From Prochilodus magdalenae (Eukaryota > Chordata > Actinopteri > Characiformes > Prochilodontidae), in contig JAMWET010001680.1 of NCBI GenBank assembly GCA_024036415.1, positions 1-64,000 of the forward strand: 64,000 nt of DNA, in the 5' to 3' direction. The position numbers were made by a program, and so were the translations under genes. Positions 1 to 10,817 of the stretch are shown one piece after another (the first letter of the stretch is position 1; each line of letters begins with the position of its first letter). The notes beneath the pieces were generated by a model. That model was given only the letters and a program-made list of their open reading frames with translations. It was not told where the DNA came from and did no database searches.

Positions 1-248
1 ACCAACAAGCATTTTTGCATGCGTGACTACAGTAATTTAAATTCAGTGGGAAACAGACAAGAATTCTTGAGAAAATATTTTATTCTGATTTACAGCAGTG
101 ATTCATATACTTCAAATTACGTGCCTGGAAAAACTTGGCATCTTGTAAACACTGAATAAAACTAAATTAAGTTTCCAGTCCTGGAGTACAGAGCGAAGAC
201 CCCCAGCTATGTTGGTCGCAGTATGGCTTTCTGGAAAGAACACTGTTT

Positions 249-1206
249 CTAAACATTTGCTTTCAGCTCCCACTGCGGCGTAATAAAGTGTGCCGTCAGG
301 GACATGTACGGAGTCATATTAATACTTGACCACATGTCCGTTGTTAGTGAGTAAAAGTCCGCGTTCTTGATCAAACCCTCGACTTCTGCTCGAACATTAT
401 TGTACATGTCAGGCACCGCTGTCTTGCTGAAGTACTTACGGCCCGGTAGCTCATACTGTGGATTCAATGTATGTAACATTTCTCTGAACGAGGATTTTTC
501 GACTGTGTTGAACGGCATCAGACTCTTAAACAAATAACGGGTTACACTGGTAGTGCACTCTCGTCACTTTGCGCTGTCACGTTTGTACGTTGTGCATTTT
601 TCCGAACGCACTTGTGATTGTAGGTTGATTAGACGAACTGGCTGCTATTCTCTTTGGGTCGGACACAGCTTAGCACACTGAGTGGAGCCGGGTGATGTAT
701 CCTGAGATGTGCATGCAGGTTGGTGGTATTGCCGCCCTTTGTGTTGATCAACTTTCTGCATAGACGACATGTAACGCTGTTAACATCTAATGGTTCTCCG
801 TGTTCGTCTGGTTGGAAACCAAAATACTGGCCAAACGGGCGCTGTGGCACCCTTCTTTTGTACAAGATCCGCCATTTTTCACCGTCTACGCAGGAGCAGG
901 TCACATGTAGCGGAGTTTTTTAATTTGCATGTTCCCAGCATTCTTTGCTGAGTAAAACTCTATATTGTGACATTTAAGTGGTGTTTTAAGTTAGATTTTT
1001 TTGTGCGTGATCTATACTTAAATATTTTCTTATCTGTAAAGGCTAAGAATATACCATAGATTAGATTTCTTGTACAATGTCAATGGTTAAAAACGTAACA
1101 GGCAGAAGTCACGTGGTTAAGGCATGGACGATAATGCGCTTAATATCGTCACTATCTTAAATTATCGCGATATTCGATAATATCGTTTAGCGGCCCAAGC
1201 CTACTG
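249..1206 (-). mobile_element. Degenerate hAT transposon with BED zinc finger (ZBED-like), 5' part
   Basis: Read on the minus strand. Codons from 904 down to 629 encode an aromatic-rich start (YFGF), then a Cys-x2-Cys pair (TCRLC) and a THR-rich LHAHLRIHH segment, the usual BED zinc-finger layout of ZBED/hAT transposases. A second open stretch, 533 down to 249, carries LPGRKYFSKTAVP and SLTTDMWSS, which resemble the start of the hAT catalytic domain. The two parts are in different frames, so at least one frameshift separates them, and the C-terminal dimerisation region is not seen. At 1206 the minus strand begins CAGTAGGCTTGGGC followed by ATCG-rich sequence, which fits a hAT terminal repeat. 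The opposite end was not found and may lie left of the window. Non-functional relic. Confidence 0.7.
629..904 (-). pseudogene. BED zinc-finger fragment of hAT transposase
   Basis: This 91-codon open stretch is the DNA-binding N-terminus of the relic hAT element. Visible features are the aromatic YFGF patch at about residues 27-30, the zinc ligands TCRLC at about 45-49 and the paired histidines near residues 64-70. A stop follows soon after the finger, whereas a full-length transposase of this class runs to several hundred residues, so it is truncated. A domesticated host ZBED gene is the alternative. The frameshift to the next block argues against that. Confidence 0.65.
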
Positions 1207-1289
1207 GTCCTTAAATATTTGGATGTCAACAGAGTTATTTTTATCTTTGCCGTCTGCCACAACTTACTGCTGTAAGTGACATTTTTAAG

Positions 1290-1920
1290 GGCTCAGAAGT
1301 AATTGAACAAATGAATATTATCAGAAACTAAGCTGTCAGAGTTGATTCTTGGTTCCATCTAAAACTCTGTAGTCACTAACAGCCTGACACCTGGAACCCA
1401 TACACATCCCCAGACACTTTGTTCTCTGGTGATACTGTTCTTTGGTTCCTGCTTGTTCTTGGGGAGTTTTACCTTCAGGTTTGCCGTGAAGTGCATGCTT
1501 AAATTGGGTTGAGGTCATGTGATTAGCTTGAATTCAATTCTGAATCATCAGCTTCTTTGCCTTAAAAAAACCTGGCCTGCTTTTAAAGCACTATCCAGTA
1601 AGTTTTGAAGCATTCGACTGAATCTGGACAGACATTGTAGCCCGTTCATGTTCAAATTCATTCTGCTGCTTGTGTCAGTAGTCACATCAACATGTCAATG
1701 CCACAACACTACCTCCACCATGCTGGACAGATGATATACTGAGGTGATATAGTTTGGACCATTTTTGGACTTTGGACTATAAGCAATTCCTTCCCTTCTC
1801 CAAACTCTTCCTTTCACTCTGGTACAAGTGCCATGTCTCGTGTGTTCAGATGATGTTGTTCCCAAACACTACAGGTATCTTAAGGTGTTTTTTGGCAAAT
1901 TCTAATCTGTTTTTAAAGCT
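1290..1920 (-). mobile_element. Tc1/mariner-like transposon remnant
   Basis: The plus strand matches, by recognition, the antisense of a common fish Tc1/mariner family. The part near 1500-1530 (TTGGGTTGAGGTCATGTGAT) is the reverse complement of the region encoding the D-L-N-P-I-E-H catalytic block. The stretch 1640-1910 corresponds to the upstream DDE region. The minus-strand frame reads TSTQFKHAL where [10 protein letters not shown] is expected, so the catalytic glutamate motif is damaged. Several stops are present and no terminal repeats were found. Confidence 0.6.
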
Positions 1921-2293
1921 TACTGAAATTTACATCATAGTAACCTCCTTAAGATTTTTAGCCTTCATATTGAGAGTTAACAGCATTCGATACCAAATGC
2001 TAATTCCACTCTAGAAGTCAACTTAAGACCTTTTATCTACTTACTTAACACTGAGCCCCCTACAAATAAGGTATATGTGTATATCAAAGAAGTGTTGTTC
2101 CTATATCAATCTTTTGGTTTTGGCTACCCTCAGTATTATACCCTCAAATTAAAATTGAAAGATGTGTTATTTAATATCCAGTAGGCTACAGTAGGCAGCA
2201 AAAATTACAATTACCTTGTTAAGTCCAAGTATTGATGGGCCTGACTCTAATACAATTGTAATATTCATTCATTAATTGATATACTTTCCTAAG

Positions 2294-2425
2294 GGAGCCT
2301 GTGTATTGAACATGCTGCGAGACTTCCTGTCCCCAGAAGCTTTCAAGATGGGTATTATACTCTACCTGAGGAGGCACAGCTACCAGAACACTGTGAATGC
2401 TGACCTCTGGTACAGTCTGACGAAC
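2294..2425 (+). CDS. erap1: erap1 exon A (44 codons)
   Basis: Acceptor AG is at 2292-2293 and donor GTAAGT at 2426. The frame starts in phase 0 and encodes GACVLNMLRDFLSPEAF through WYSLTN, the end of the M1 catalytic domain. No stops. The preceding exon, with the active-site tyrosine, is outside the window, so the upstream intron exceeds 2.2 kb and contains the hAT and Tc1 relics. Confidence 0.9.
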
Positions 2426-5400
2426 GTAAGTGGGTCTGCATTCACTGATAAATAAATCCTAGACTTGTAGAGAAATAAAATTACTCAGAGGCTAATGATA
2501 TGGCTGTTTTCAGATCTGTCAGTCAGACGATTTGGACCCTGCAAGACTGAAAGCAGATGGATTTTGCTCAGACAGCAAGTCCACGGACAAAACGTCTGCC
2601 TCTGTATGTCACTCGTAAAGTAATGTTTATCTGTAATATAGTCTTGCATAACATGGTGTCATAGCTATGTAGTTAGTGGAGGATTTTATTACCTGAAAGC
2701 TTTTTATTCTTACCATGGAATTAAAACTTCATTAGCAGAAATGGTACATGGAAGATGACCTGAATGTGAAAGCCATCATGGATACCTGGACACTGCAGGA
2801 AGGGTTTCCCATTATCAGTGTGGAGGTTAAAGGCAGAGCGGTCTACCTGAAACAGGAGAGGTACCTCAAAGGGGCAGATACTGCAAAGAAGTCAAGGTAG
2901 GCTTGTGTGCTGTATGCTGTCATTTTACTGAAACTGAAATAAGGCAGTGACGTCATGTTTATTCTCTTGGACCTATTTAACATAGCTTCCTTTGGCAAGT
3001 GCCCTTGACCTACATCACCAGCAGCTCAGGCTCTGTCCAGCGCTTTCTGCTAAAACATAGAAAAGGTTTGTACTGTGTGTGAACTGAGGAGAAGCTTCAA
3101 ACACAGAAATGTATTTTTTGAACTCTTTTTTTGAACTGTGAGATCTGTCACTTCCAGATGTGTTGTACTTGCCTGCGGAAGTAGAGTGGATCAAATTCAA
3201 CGTGGACATGCGTGGGTATTATATTGTCCATTATGAGGCTGGTGGCTGGGATGCTTTGATCGAGCAGCTTCAGCGTAATCACTCAGTGTTCAGCGGAAAT
3301 GACCGAGCCAGCCTTATCCACAACATCTTCCAGCTGGTCAGGTCAGAGCCTTTTTTCACACTTGGCTTGCAGATGTGACCTAAGCACAATTTCATGACTC
3401 TCATTTCTATTCGTTTTTAGCGTAGATTGTAACGGTTTTGTAAAGTGCTATTGTAAAGGCTATAAAGTACTGTGCAGGACCACATCACTGACATGTGCCT
3501 GTGTATCTCCTGTACATATAATTTCAAAACCAAAAAAATGTCTGTCTGTTTCACTCCTCATTAACACCGGCAGTTTTGCCTGCTGAATGGAACGTCTGCT
3601 ATGGCAGACTGAGTGCAAACAGTGTTTAATATTCTACACTTCATCTTTTGGTAGCACTCATATATCATTCTGGTATTTAAGAGCCTGTTCATTTGACTGC
3701 ATGTTGTTGCTGTCCAAAGAAAAACATGTATCTCCATTTTAGACAATTTTATACATTATTTGAACACAGCAACTGCTGTTTACAATGTGTGAAAATTTTA
3801 GGCTGAGTGGACCAACAAAAATGATCCACAGTCACTTGGAAAAAAGTCTTCCATTAAGGTTAAAGCAGGTGTTTACCCTCTCCTATAAAAATACCATTTT
3901 GGAGATACTAGTTTTTCTTAGAATAGCAATGATCTCGATGGTCCTTAAGGCGATCACTGATATCGGAGTCATTTCAGATAAACCCCATGGCAGGGAGCTT
4001 TTGTTTATTTGCTTTTCAAGCTTTTATTTTCTGGTAGAGATTAGACTTTAAATCCTCTAACCCTTCAGCTTCGCTATACAATCAGACTTGTACATGTGTG
4101 TTTCTATATATAGATGTACGATAGATACTATTGTGACTTCAGGACATTTTCACAATACATTATGTCACATTATTTATTTTTTCAGACGTCTAATTTGCAA
4201 TTGGACAGTATTCTACAAGTGCTGACATTTTCCACAGCTTGTTTTGTATAGCATTGTAGGGGGAAATGATATTAGTGATCACTATAGGGCTGTGGATTGT
4301 TATAGTACCCAGCCCATATATATTTATGTATTACTTTTTAATAGATGTGGGTCAGTCTAGAGCTTATAGGAAGGCAGAGAACTAACCTTTTGGCAAAATG
4401 CTGTAGCATTAGTGTGAGAACACATATGGGCATGTGGGTGTAGGAGAGAGAGCCTGCGGCGAGTGAATAAACGTTCACTAACCCCAAATCACGAGATTGC
4501 AGATACCACAGTAGCTAACATCTTCTGCTCAGAATTTAACCGTGCTTATAAATACAAAGCAGAACTATAAACACATCAAAACCCTACCAGCCGGCAGCAG
4601 CTCAAATCTGATAATTCACAGCTTCAAGCTAAATCACATTCAAAAAAGTGAAACTAATTCAAGTACATGAACTAACAAGCATCATACAGGCCTTAATGAC
4701 AGTTCGTAAAGAAAACTCACACAGCAGTACATGATAAACTGAATTCACTCTGCTGTTGGTAGTTATTCCTAAACATGTTACAATCACAAGGTGCCTTCAT
4801 TGTCCAAGCCTTTACTCAGCTTAAGCCTTTTATGTTGAAAATAAACTATTAGAGCTATGGTTTAAATAACGTCAGAATATTTTGACGTACCCCTGTGTCA
4901 TTCTGCATACCCCTGGGGTCCGTGCCCCACAGTTTGGGAACCACTGCCCAATCACAAGACAGAAGTGTCCTAGAAACATGCAGGTGGGGTACAGTAGTCA
5001 TGTTTATTTGAGAACTGAACACAGACCTTCATCTTGCATTCCCGATGGTAAGAGCAGCCTCACTTACGTCTGTCAGTTATAAACTGTGGTATGACTTTTT
5101 GCATGTGAGAGTTTATTGCTTGACCACAGTGTTCAGCCCCCCCAGCAGAGCCTCTGTCTTAGCTTTCGGTCTGCGTTGTGGCAAGTGGTAAACTCATAAC
5201 GAATAGAGATAAGAACATAAGTCTGTTTTTATAATGTTATGTAATCCTATGTATTGAGTTGGATTGATGCATTTTTCTGTAATTGTAAAGCAATAAATGT
5301 CCCTTTCTATCAATTCTGATGACGTAATGCTGTTAAATGTATCAGATTACTACCCAACCCTGATTACAGCCCATTTTCCCAGTCTAAACATATTTATTTT

Positions 5401-5958
5401 CACAAGCATAAACGACTATAAAAATGATCAAAGAGACACTTTGTGTTCCCAGTACCAAATCTGATGTCCATTTTATCCCAGCATTGGAAAGGTGCCTCTG
5501 GACAAGGCTCTGAGCCTGAGCCTGTATCTGAGGGACGAGACTGAGATCATGCCAGTGACACAGGGCTTCGGTGAACTGGTGCCGCTCTACAAACTCATGG
5601 AGAAGAGAGACATGGCAGCGCTAGAGCACCAGCTGAAGGTGGGTAGTTCAGGAAAGCCTGTTGGTGCAGAAACAGTTCTAGTGTATACCAATCAGCTAAA
5701 CAGAAAAGGCATGCCTTGTTCTTTTATTTTTCTACATGTCAAATTTGACAGTCCAGTGTGTCTCTGTTTGCAGGGCTACTTGGTAAACTTGTTCCAGAGG
5801 CTGATTGAGGCCCAAACATGGAGTGACGAGGGTTCAGTGTCAGAGAGGATGTTGCGAAACTATTTGCTACTTTTTGCCTGCGTACGCCGCTGTGAGCCCT
5901 GCGTCAAGACTGCCCAGGATCTCTTCCAGAAGTGGAAGGAGTCAGATGGGAAGATGAA
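2294..5958 (+). CDS. erap1: ERAP1-type ER aminopeptidase, partial gene (seven internal exons)
   Basis: Seven exons (2294-2425, 2514-2603, 2739-2896, 2986-3065, 3158-3341, 5482-5638, 5774-5958) join in one open frame of about 329 codons. All introns are GT-AG and all phases are compatible. The product resembles vertebrate ERAP1 more than ERAP2 or LNPEP, with blocks such as GACVLNMLRDFLS, TWTLQEGFP, EVEWIKFNVDMRGYYIVHYE, LYLRDETEIMPV, YKLMEKRDM, TWSDEGSVSERML and FQKWKESDG. In this M1 zinc-aminopeptidase family the protein sits in the ER lumen and trims antigenic precursor peptides for MHC class I. The part seen starts just past the catalytic domain's conserved tyrosine region, crosses the domain III beta-sandwich and enters the helical domain IV. 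The HEXXH and GAMEN exons lie upstream of the window. The exons after 5958, about 170 residues in relatives, were not found. One N-glycosylation sequon (NHS) is visible. Confidence 0.9.
2514..2603 (+). CDS. erap1: erap1 exon B (30 codons)
   Basis: Acceptor TTTTCAG ends at 2513 and donor GTATGT starts at 2604, so the exon is an exact 90 nt in phase 0. It encodes ICQSDDLDPARLKADGF and a Ser/Lys-rich tail. This is the poorly conserved linker that in ERAP1 orthologues varies in length and is rich in Ser. Confidence 0.85.
2739..2896 (+). CDS. erap1: erap1 exon C (52 codons plus 2 nt)
   Basis: Acceptor TTAGCAG ends at 2738 and donor GTAGGC begins at 2897. It encodes KWYMEDDLNVKAIMDTWTLQ, then EGFPIISVEVKGRAVYLKQE and RYLKGAD, the conserved entry to the domain III beta-sandwich. 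It ends after two bases of a Ser codon completed by the next exon. Confidence 0.9.
2986..3065 (+). CDS. erap1: erap1 exon D (80 nt)
   Basis: Acceptor CATAG ends at 2985 and the donor GTTTGT starts at 3066. It completes a Ser codon and then encodes FLWQVPLTYITSSSGSVQRF and LLKHRK. The LWxVPLT core is a family signature. It ends with one base of an Asp codon. The donor (GTTTGT) is weaker than consensus. Confidence 0.88.
3158..3341 (+). CDS. erap1: erap1 exon E (184 nt)
   Basis: Acceptor CTTCCAG ends at 3157 and donor GTCAGA begins at 3342. It encodes DVLYLPAEVEWIKFNVDMRG, then YYIVHYEAGGWDALIEQL and FSGNDRASLIHNIFQLV. The YYRVHY-like and NDRAxLIxxxFQL blocks are diagnostic of M1 family domains III to IV. 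The NHS near its middle is an N-glycosylation sequon. The phase matches exon F exactly (2 + 180 + 2 nt). Confidence 0.92.
3342..5481 (+). other. erap1 intron, 2.1 kb, with repeat remnants
   Basis: This is the largest intron seen in the window's part of erap1. It contains a short copy of the unclassified dispersed repeat at about 3730-3960. Near 4880-4965 there is a MITE-like scrap whose AGTTTGGGAACCACTG resembles ends of common fish hAT-type MITEs. The rest is AT-rich with no recognisable coding sequence. Confidence 0.6.
3730..3960 (+). repeat. Short copy of unclassified dispersed repeat A
   Basis: The sequence TTTGAACACAGCAACTGC and, further on, the GGAGATACTAGTTTTTCTTA block correspond to 12660-12835. 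Both copies keep order and spacing with small indels. It lies in the erap1 2.1-kb intron. I cannot assign it to a known transposon class. Confidence 0.5.
5482..5638 (+). CDS. erap1: erap1 exon F (157 nt)
   Basis: Acceptor TATCCCAG ends at 5481 and donor GTGGGT begins at 5639. It completes a Ser codon and encodes IGKVPLDKALSLSLYLRDET, then EIMPVTQGFGELVPLYKLME and KRDMAALEHQLK, the start of the helical domain IV that closes over the substrate cavity. It ends in phase 0. Confidence 0.92.
5774..5958 (+). CDS. erap1: erap1 exon G (185 nt), last exon recognised
   Basis: Acceptor TTTGCAG ends at 5773 and donor GTAAGG begins at 5959. It encodes GYLVNLFQRLIEAQTWSDEG, SVSERMLRNYLLLFACVRRC and FQKWKESDGKM, plus two bases of a codon that needs a downstream exon. 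The TWxDEGSVSERMLR block is among the most conserved in ERAP1. The intact donor implies the gene continues. Confidence 0.9.
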
Positions 5959-6050
5959 GTAAGGGTTAACTAGTCATCAGGTCTTGCTTTCCTGAGTTCT
6001 GAGTACTTTGTTTATTTTATTATGTTTTTATATATTCATTTTTTTAATAT

Positions 6051-6122
<72 letters not shown>

Positions 6123-6448
6123 TTTTTTTTTTTTACTTTGTGTTCTAACAAGCCGGCCTTTAAACAGTCTAGTGGGTTTAATCACTGTAACACACATTTT
6201 GGTAACTCTGTCAAGACAAGTCAAGTAGTTCTATTGTCAGTACAGAAGACTAAAATTGTGTTACTCTCTGTCCCCAAGTTGCAGCACATAAACATTTAAC
6301 AATAAAGAGATTACAACTAAAACAAGAACAAGATTGAATATATTAAAAAACTAAGAATAAAAATACACAAGCGGCAAGACATACAACAAAATAAAATAAG
6401 GCAGAATTAAGATGTGGGATTAAAGTGGGTATAGTCTTGGTTCATCTA
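5959..6448 (+). other. Intron/intergenic: microsatellite and retroposon 3' end
   Basis: A compound (CA)n(TA)n microsatellite occupies about 6050-6117 and is followed by a poly-T run to 6134. The stretch 6200-6300, read on the minus strand, resembles a non-LTR retroposon 3' terminus (an 'ACTGACAATA...' block followed by a GACTTG-like short-repeat tail). The remainder is AT-rich with no coding signal. Confidence 0.5.
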
Positions 6449-7375
6449 CAGTTGTAAGAAAAGGAAGTGGACCCTTTGCAATTATGGGGATTTCTGCATT
6501 AATTACTAATAAAATGTGATCAGATTGAGACATATAACTATAATATACTGTATGTATAACAATTACAGACAAACACCATCAATCTAAACATATAACACAC
6601 AAACTGTTGTACCGTTCATGTCTTTAATGAAGCTGAGTAGCTGAGTAACATCGACAGTGCAGGAGTCATTGCAAAAGTAATTGAAGTCTGTGTTAATGAC
6701 TGTAAGTGCTAATTGCCAAAGGATGTTTCAGTTAAGGACATGAGATTGGAAGTGTGTGTTTCACAGGAGCTTTGCCTGTTAAATAAAGGCAGTACACAAA
6801 GCCAGGTCATCAGATCTGTTCTCAGGAAAGACCAGTATAAACGATCTGTCGATGCTGACATATGAGGCTGGAAAAGGCTACAAAAGCATTGCTAAAGACC
6901 CGGGTGTGCATCAATCCATGGTTAGACAAGCTGTCCAATTCAGGACGAACACTGCTTTATCTAGGAGTGACTGCCTTGTTCAGATCTATGGAGCTCTCCA
7001 AACTGCAACAACCTGTGCTCAGAAAAAATCTCTGAACAATAATGGCATTCATGGAGGGGCATCTGTTGCTGTTCCCCTGCAAGACCCCCTGGATGTTTCA
7101 CAGTGCTGTTGGAACAATGGACAGAGGAGAGAAACTTTTTAGACAAAGAGCTTTTTAGCACGGATGTGCAGCTCAGTGTTTAAAGGGAAAAGGATGCCCT
7201 AAAAACCCAGCTGTGCAGCAGTGTGAAGAAGCCTCACGGTATGGAGCTGCTTTGCTGCTTGAGGGTCTGGACACTTTGCAGAGATTTCTGTTTTAAATGG
7301 CTGCCAGAGTCCTGTCTTTAATTCTATTGAGCTGCTGTGGTTTAACCTGAACAGGGCTGTGCAAGCTGAGCATTC
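6449..7375 (+). mobile_element. Tc1-like transposon, internally deleted (first half of a fused pair)
   Basis: The left end CAGTTGTAAGAAAAGGAAGT starts at 6449 after TA at 6447-6448, as expected for Tc1/mariner insertion. The 5' untranslated part matches a fish Tc1 family recognised by this end. At 6852 the frame reads LTYEAGKGYKSIAKDPGV, the helix-turn-helix DNA-binding region of Tc1 transposases. After about 6960 the frame breaks. Only scraps of the GGGS-LWGC region (near 7240-7290) and of the D-L-N-P-I-E region (near 7310-7350) remain. No right terminal repeat is visible because sequence from another family follows. Confidence 0.65.
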
Positions 7376-7965
7376 CTACAGCAACAGACAGCGTTCCTTT
7401 CCTAACAGCCACAAGAACAGGAATCTTAGGGTACAGTGGACACAGGCTCATCCAAACTGGACAGCTAAAGACTGAAACATTGTATGGCCTAATGAATCCC
7501 GTTTCCTGCTGCTGCATGCAGATGGTCGGATCAGAACTTGGCATAAACGGCATGAATCCTCAGACCCAACCTGTCTTATGTCAACAGTTCAGGCAATGGT
7601 GGTATAGTGATGTGTTGAATGTTTTGGGTCTCAATGCTTTGTCAATCCAGCATTGCTTGTGGGCAAGGCTGAGTATTGTTGCTGACATATGCATTCCTTT
7701 ACAGCCAGTTGCACAGCCATTAAGAACAAGTCATCTCAGACTAGTTCCAATAAAGGTAACTGAGGCTGATGTATCTTAGTGGCTTTCCCACTCACCCCAT
7801 CAGAATCCTTGATGCAAGTATGTCAACATGGACCACAGTATGTACAGAATGTTTTTGGCACCTTACATATCACTAATAATTTTAGATCCTCTGAGAGCAA
7901 AGACACGTGCCAGTCGGTATTAAAAAAAGGTATTCCTAATGAAGTGGTCAGTAAGTGTACCATTG
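7376..7965 (+). mobile_element. Tc1-like transposon of a second family, 3' half
   Basis: From about 7380 the sequence switches to a different fish Tc1-like family. Around 7470-7560 it corresponds to the first catalytic block, but reads WPNESRF where W-S-D-E-S is expected, so the first Asp codon is Asn. Later parts keep fragments of the middle region (AEYCCRHMHS-like, out of frame). The end CCTAATGAAGTGGTCAGTAA near 7937-7956 matches that family's terminal repeat. Frameshifts throughout show a dead copy. Confidence 0.65.
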
Positions 7966-8120
7966 GGTGGTGAACCATATGACAGTGACATGGTAGTGTC
8001 ATGTTACTGTGTAGGCGCAGCAACACTGCCGGTGTCAGTTGCAGGTTGAGAATGGTCCATCACCCAAAAATATCTGGTCAAGAGTGGTTGTGTTGTCAGA
8101 AACTGAAGAAGGACAACACC
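7966..8120 (+). repeat. Degenerate MITE-like fragment
   Basis: The part ACATGGTAGTGTCATGTTAC followed by GAGAATGGTCCATCACCC recalls a common ostariophysan DNA-transposon derivative. Divergence is high and no terminal repeats were identified, so the call is tentative. Confidence 0.35.
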
Positions 8121-8439
8121 TGCAGATTGACCTATTAGGTGGTAGGAAGTGACTGTGCTGTGAGTCTGGTTTGTTAGAACCAACAGCTTCCAGAATCGTA
8201 TAGTTTGTGTCTGGTATGGTTTGTTTGAAACATAAATGCAAAATTAACCAAAGACATCTAAATGAACCAAACACAAAACAAACTACTCTGCTCTACATAT
8301 CAGAAATACACGCAGGCTTTGGACAGGGCATCACAGCTCTTCTACCTAGGTTTGGCATGAACCACCTGGCATGGGACCTGCACTACGATCACTGAGGTAC
8401 ATCGCCAGAGGGAGATAATAACATTTATTTCCTAACTGA

Positions 8440-8700
8440 TATCACTGTTCTAAAACTGTATATTTGGAAAAACAGTGCAATAATGCTGTATAATAATGTG
8501 TATATATTTTGTGTTTAGTGCAGTGTATGTGCAGTATGTTTTGTATTTAAGCACTGCAAGGGACTACATACCAAAGGTATTTACTCATCCTGTGTAAATG
8601 GGATATGTCAATAAATCAGATTTCATTTGATTTGATGTCTTAAGCTTTTTAATTTAATTTGATTTTAATTTGATTTGATTTTAATTTGATTTGCTTTGTA
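8440..8700 (+). repeat. Non-LTR retroposon 3' end with GATTT-type tail
   Basis: A tract ending TGTCAATAAATCAGATTTCA is followed at about 8620-8695 by repeated TTTGATTTGATTT-like units. This resembles the 3' end and short tandem tail left by LINE/SINE integration on the plus strand. No reverse-transcriptase coding sequence remains. Confidence 0.4.
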
Positions 8701-8817
8701 TCAGACAAATTTCTGTTTTGGCACATGGGTGCGTCTACCATCTGTTCATGACTTGTGAGTCAGTAATTATACAACTGATAGTTTTGGCTTTAAAACGTAG
8801 CTAAGGCAGATTCCCAG

Positions 8818-8843
8818 CATACACACACACGCACGCACACACG

Positions 8844-8897
<54 letters not shown>
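8818..8897 (+). repeat. (CA)n microsatellite
   Basis: About 80 bp of CA dinucleotide with a few GC interruptions at its start. Likely length-polymorphic. No associated gene. Confidence 0.95.
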
Positions 8898-8902
<5 letters not shown>

Positions 8903-9926
8903 ATATAACGGCATACATACTGAAAAAAGAAAGTCTAAGCTGATGAATGCTGGTGTGGTGCATATCTTGTATATAGTTCAGTTACATTCCAGCACCAGCA
9001 CCCAAAACACAACATCTGAGTTATCTTTTCCTCTGCAGAGGCTTGTCTGTAAAACCCAATATAAAACCATTATATATAATATATAATAAATTATTCGCCA
9101 ACTTATTCGCCAAAACCATCACAATTAGCAAGCTGGCTAATCTGTCAACTACAAACAGTAAAACCAAAAATGCAAAATTAAGAATACAATCTCCTGACTG
9201 ACAGTGCATCTTTTCCTGTGTGTATTTAGCCAGTAGGTTGGAATTTTTTTTAGCTTTACATTTAAACACCGCATTAGCATATGCTATATTTTAGTCCTTC
9301 AGTGCAGCTGTATGAAATTCATACATCCCGGAACCCTGTGACTCAAAATCACAGCAAGCTTCACTGACGCTGATAACATTTTCAGATTTGAGCAGGCACA
9401 AACTGCCCAGAAATAGTATGGCACATGTATGCAAGTGGGTGCTATAGGCCTTCATGTGTTCCACTAAAGCAGCTTCTCATGTACTTGCTGCGTGCTGCGA
9501 TAGCCAGAGCAGGAGTGGGTTCATGAATTATTCAGAGGTTCATTAGCCAGACGCAATCTCACATTAGTCCAATTAGCAGTGGGGTGTACGACAGTTAGCG
9601 TGCTAATCAACAGGTAATTTCACAGGACTGGGTCAGTGAAGGAAGACGTGATGCACAGGTGCATCTACACTCCACACACACCTGCTCTTTCAATATGCAC
9701 ATATGTATATACAGTATATGCATGTAAACAGTGGAAACCGTATGGCTATTAGCTCTGTGTGCACGTGTGTGGCCCAACTTCTCCGTAACAGACACAATGG
9801 CAGGGGTACTGTTGTCACCACGGAAACCATTAGTTGCCAGGCAACCAACCCATCAAGCCAGACTGCGAGCGTGGCATCTAATGATGGGATTCCAGCAGCT
9901 CAGAGTGTTAAAATACATCCGCTTGC

Positions 9927-9962
<36 letters not shown>

Positions 9963-10730
9963 TGTGTGTGTGTGTGTGTATTTGTGTGTTCCTAAGTGAC
10001 TGAGTAGGTGGGTTGAAGGCTGAGAGAACATCAATAAAGTATTGAGATGTGCTTTAATAAAAAAAGCGCTGGAGATTGAAAGCATTGAAAGGAGAAAGAA
10101 AAGGGAAAACAGGCAGAAGGTTACTGAAGGCAGTAGGATCGAGCTTAAATGGCCTCTATTTTAGTTTTACTGCCATGTTATGAGTAAGTGAGAGCTCCAT
10201 TAATGTGTGGTCATGTGAACCCTCCTTGGCCTTGAACATGTTCCGGTTTCGCTGAGACCCCTGATGCCAAATGCCGATCGTTCCGGACATGTTCTTCGCT
10301 GGCAGTAGATCAACTGCTGCGCCTCAAGGAGAGAAAGTACAAAATGTTTCAGATTCACAACGTTTGTATTTCATAAATCCACTCTGTTTATTAACCCAAC
10401 ACAGTTAGAACTGTGGGTGGATGTTATATCATGATTTTGACATGCTGGGGCCCCAGAGACAGTGACTATTTGCAGTTTTCCAAAGAACTTGGTAAAATCA
10501 TGTACACTCATTCTCTACTTTATTGGAAGCACATAGTATTTTCACTTAGTGGTTACTTTATCACTTGGGGTCCACCTACATAAAAAAAATCCAAGACACT
10601 TAATTTATTTAATTTCCAGTCCAAGTGAACATTGAGTACAAATTATATATCTTTCAAAATGAGGATATTGAATTAATGAGGATATATATGAAGATATTGT
10701 CACTGTTCAAAGAAAAATATGTGTTACATT
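8898..10730 (+). other. Unassigned non-coding stretch
   Basis: No coding exon recognised. A (TG)n microsatellite lies at about 9930-9980. The interval 9500-9610 is relatively GC-balanced with several TAATTA/CAATTAG-like motifs, the look of a homeodomain-type regulatory element. At 10500-10535 a scrap resembles the terminal repeat of the Tc1-like family seen at 7.4-8.0 kb. The rest shows nothing distinctive. Confidence 0.4.
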
Positions 10731-10817
10731 TACCTTAAAATGTACCTTTACAGTGTTTGACAGACACTCTTGTCCAGAGGGACTTACAAAGCGAGTGCCT
10801 AATGTTCACTCTAAGTA

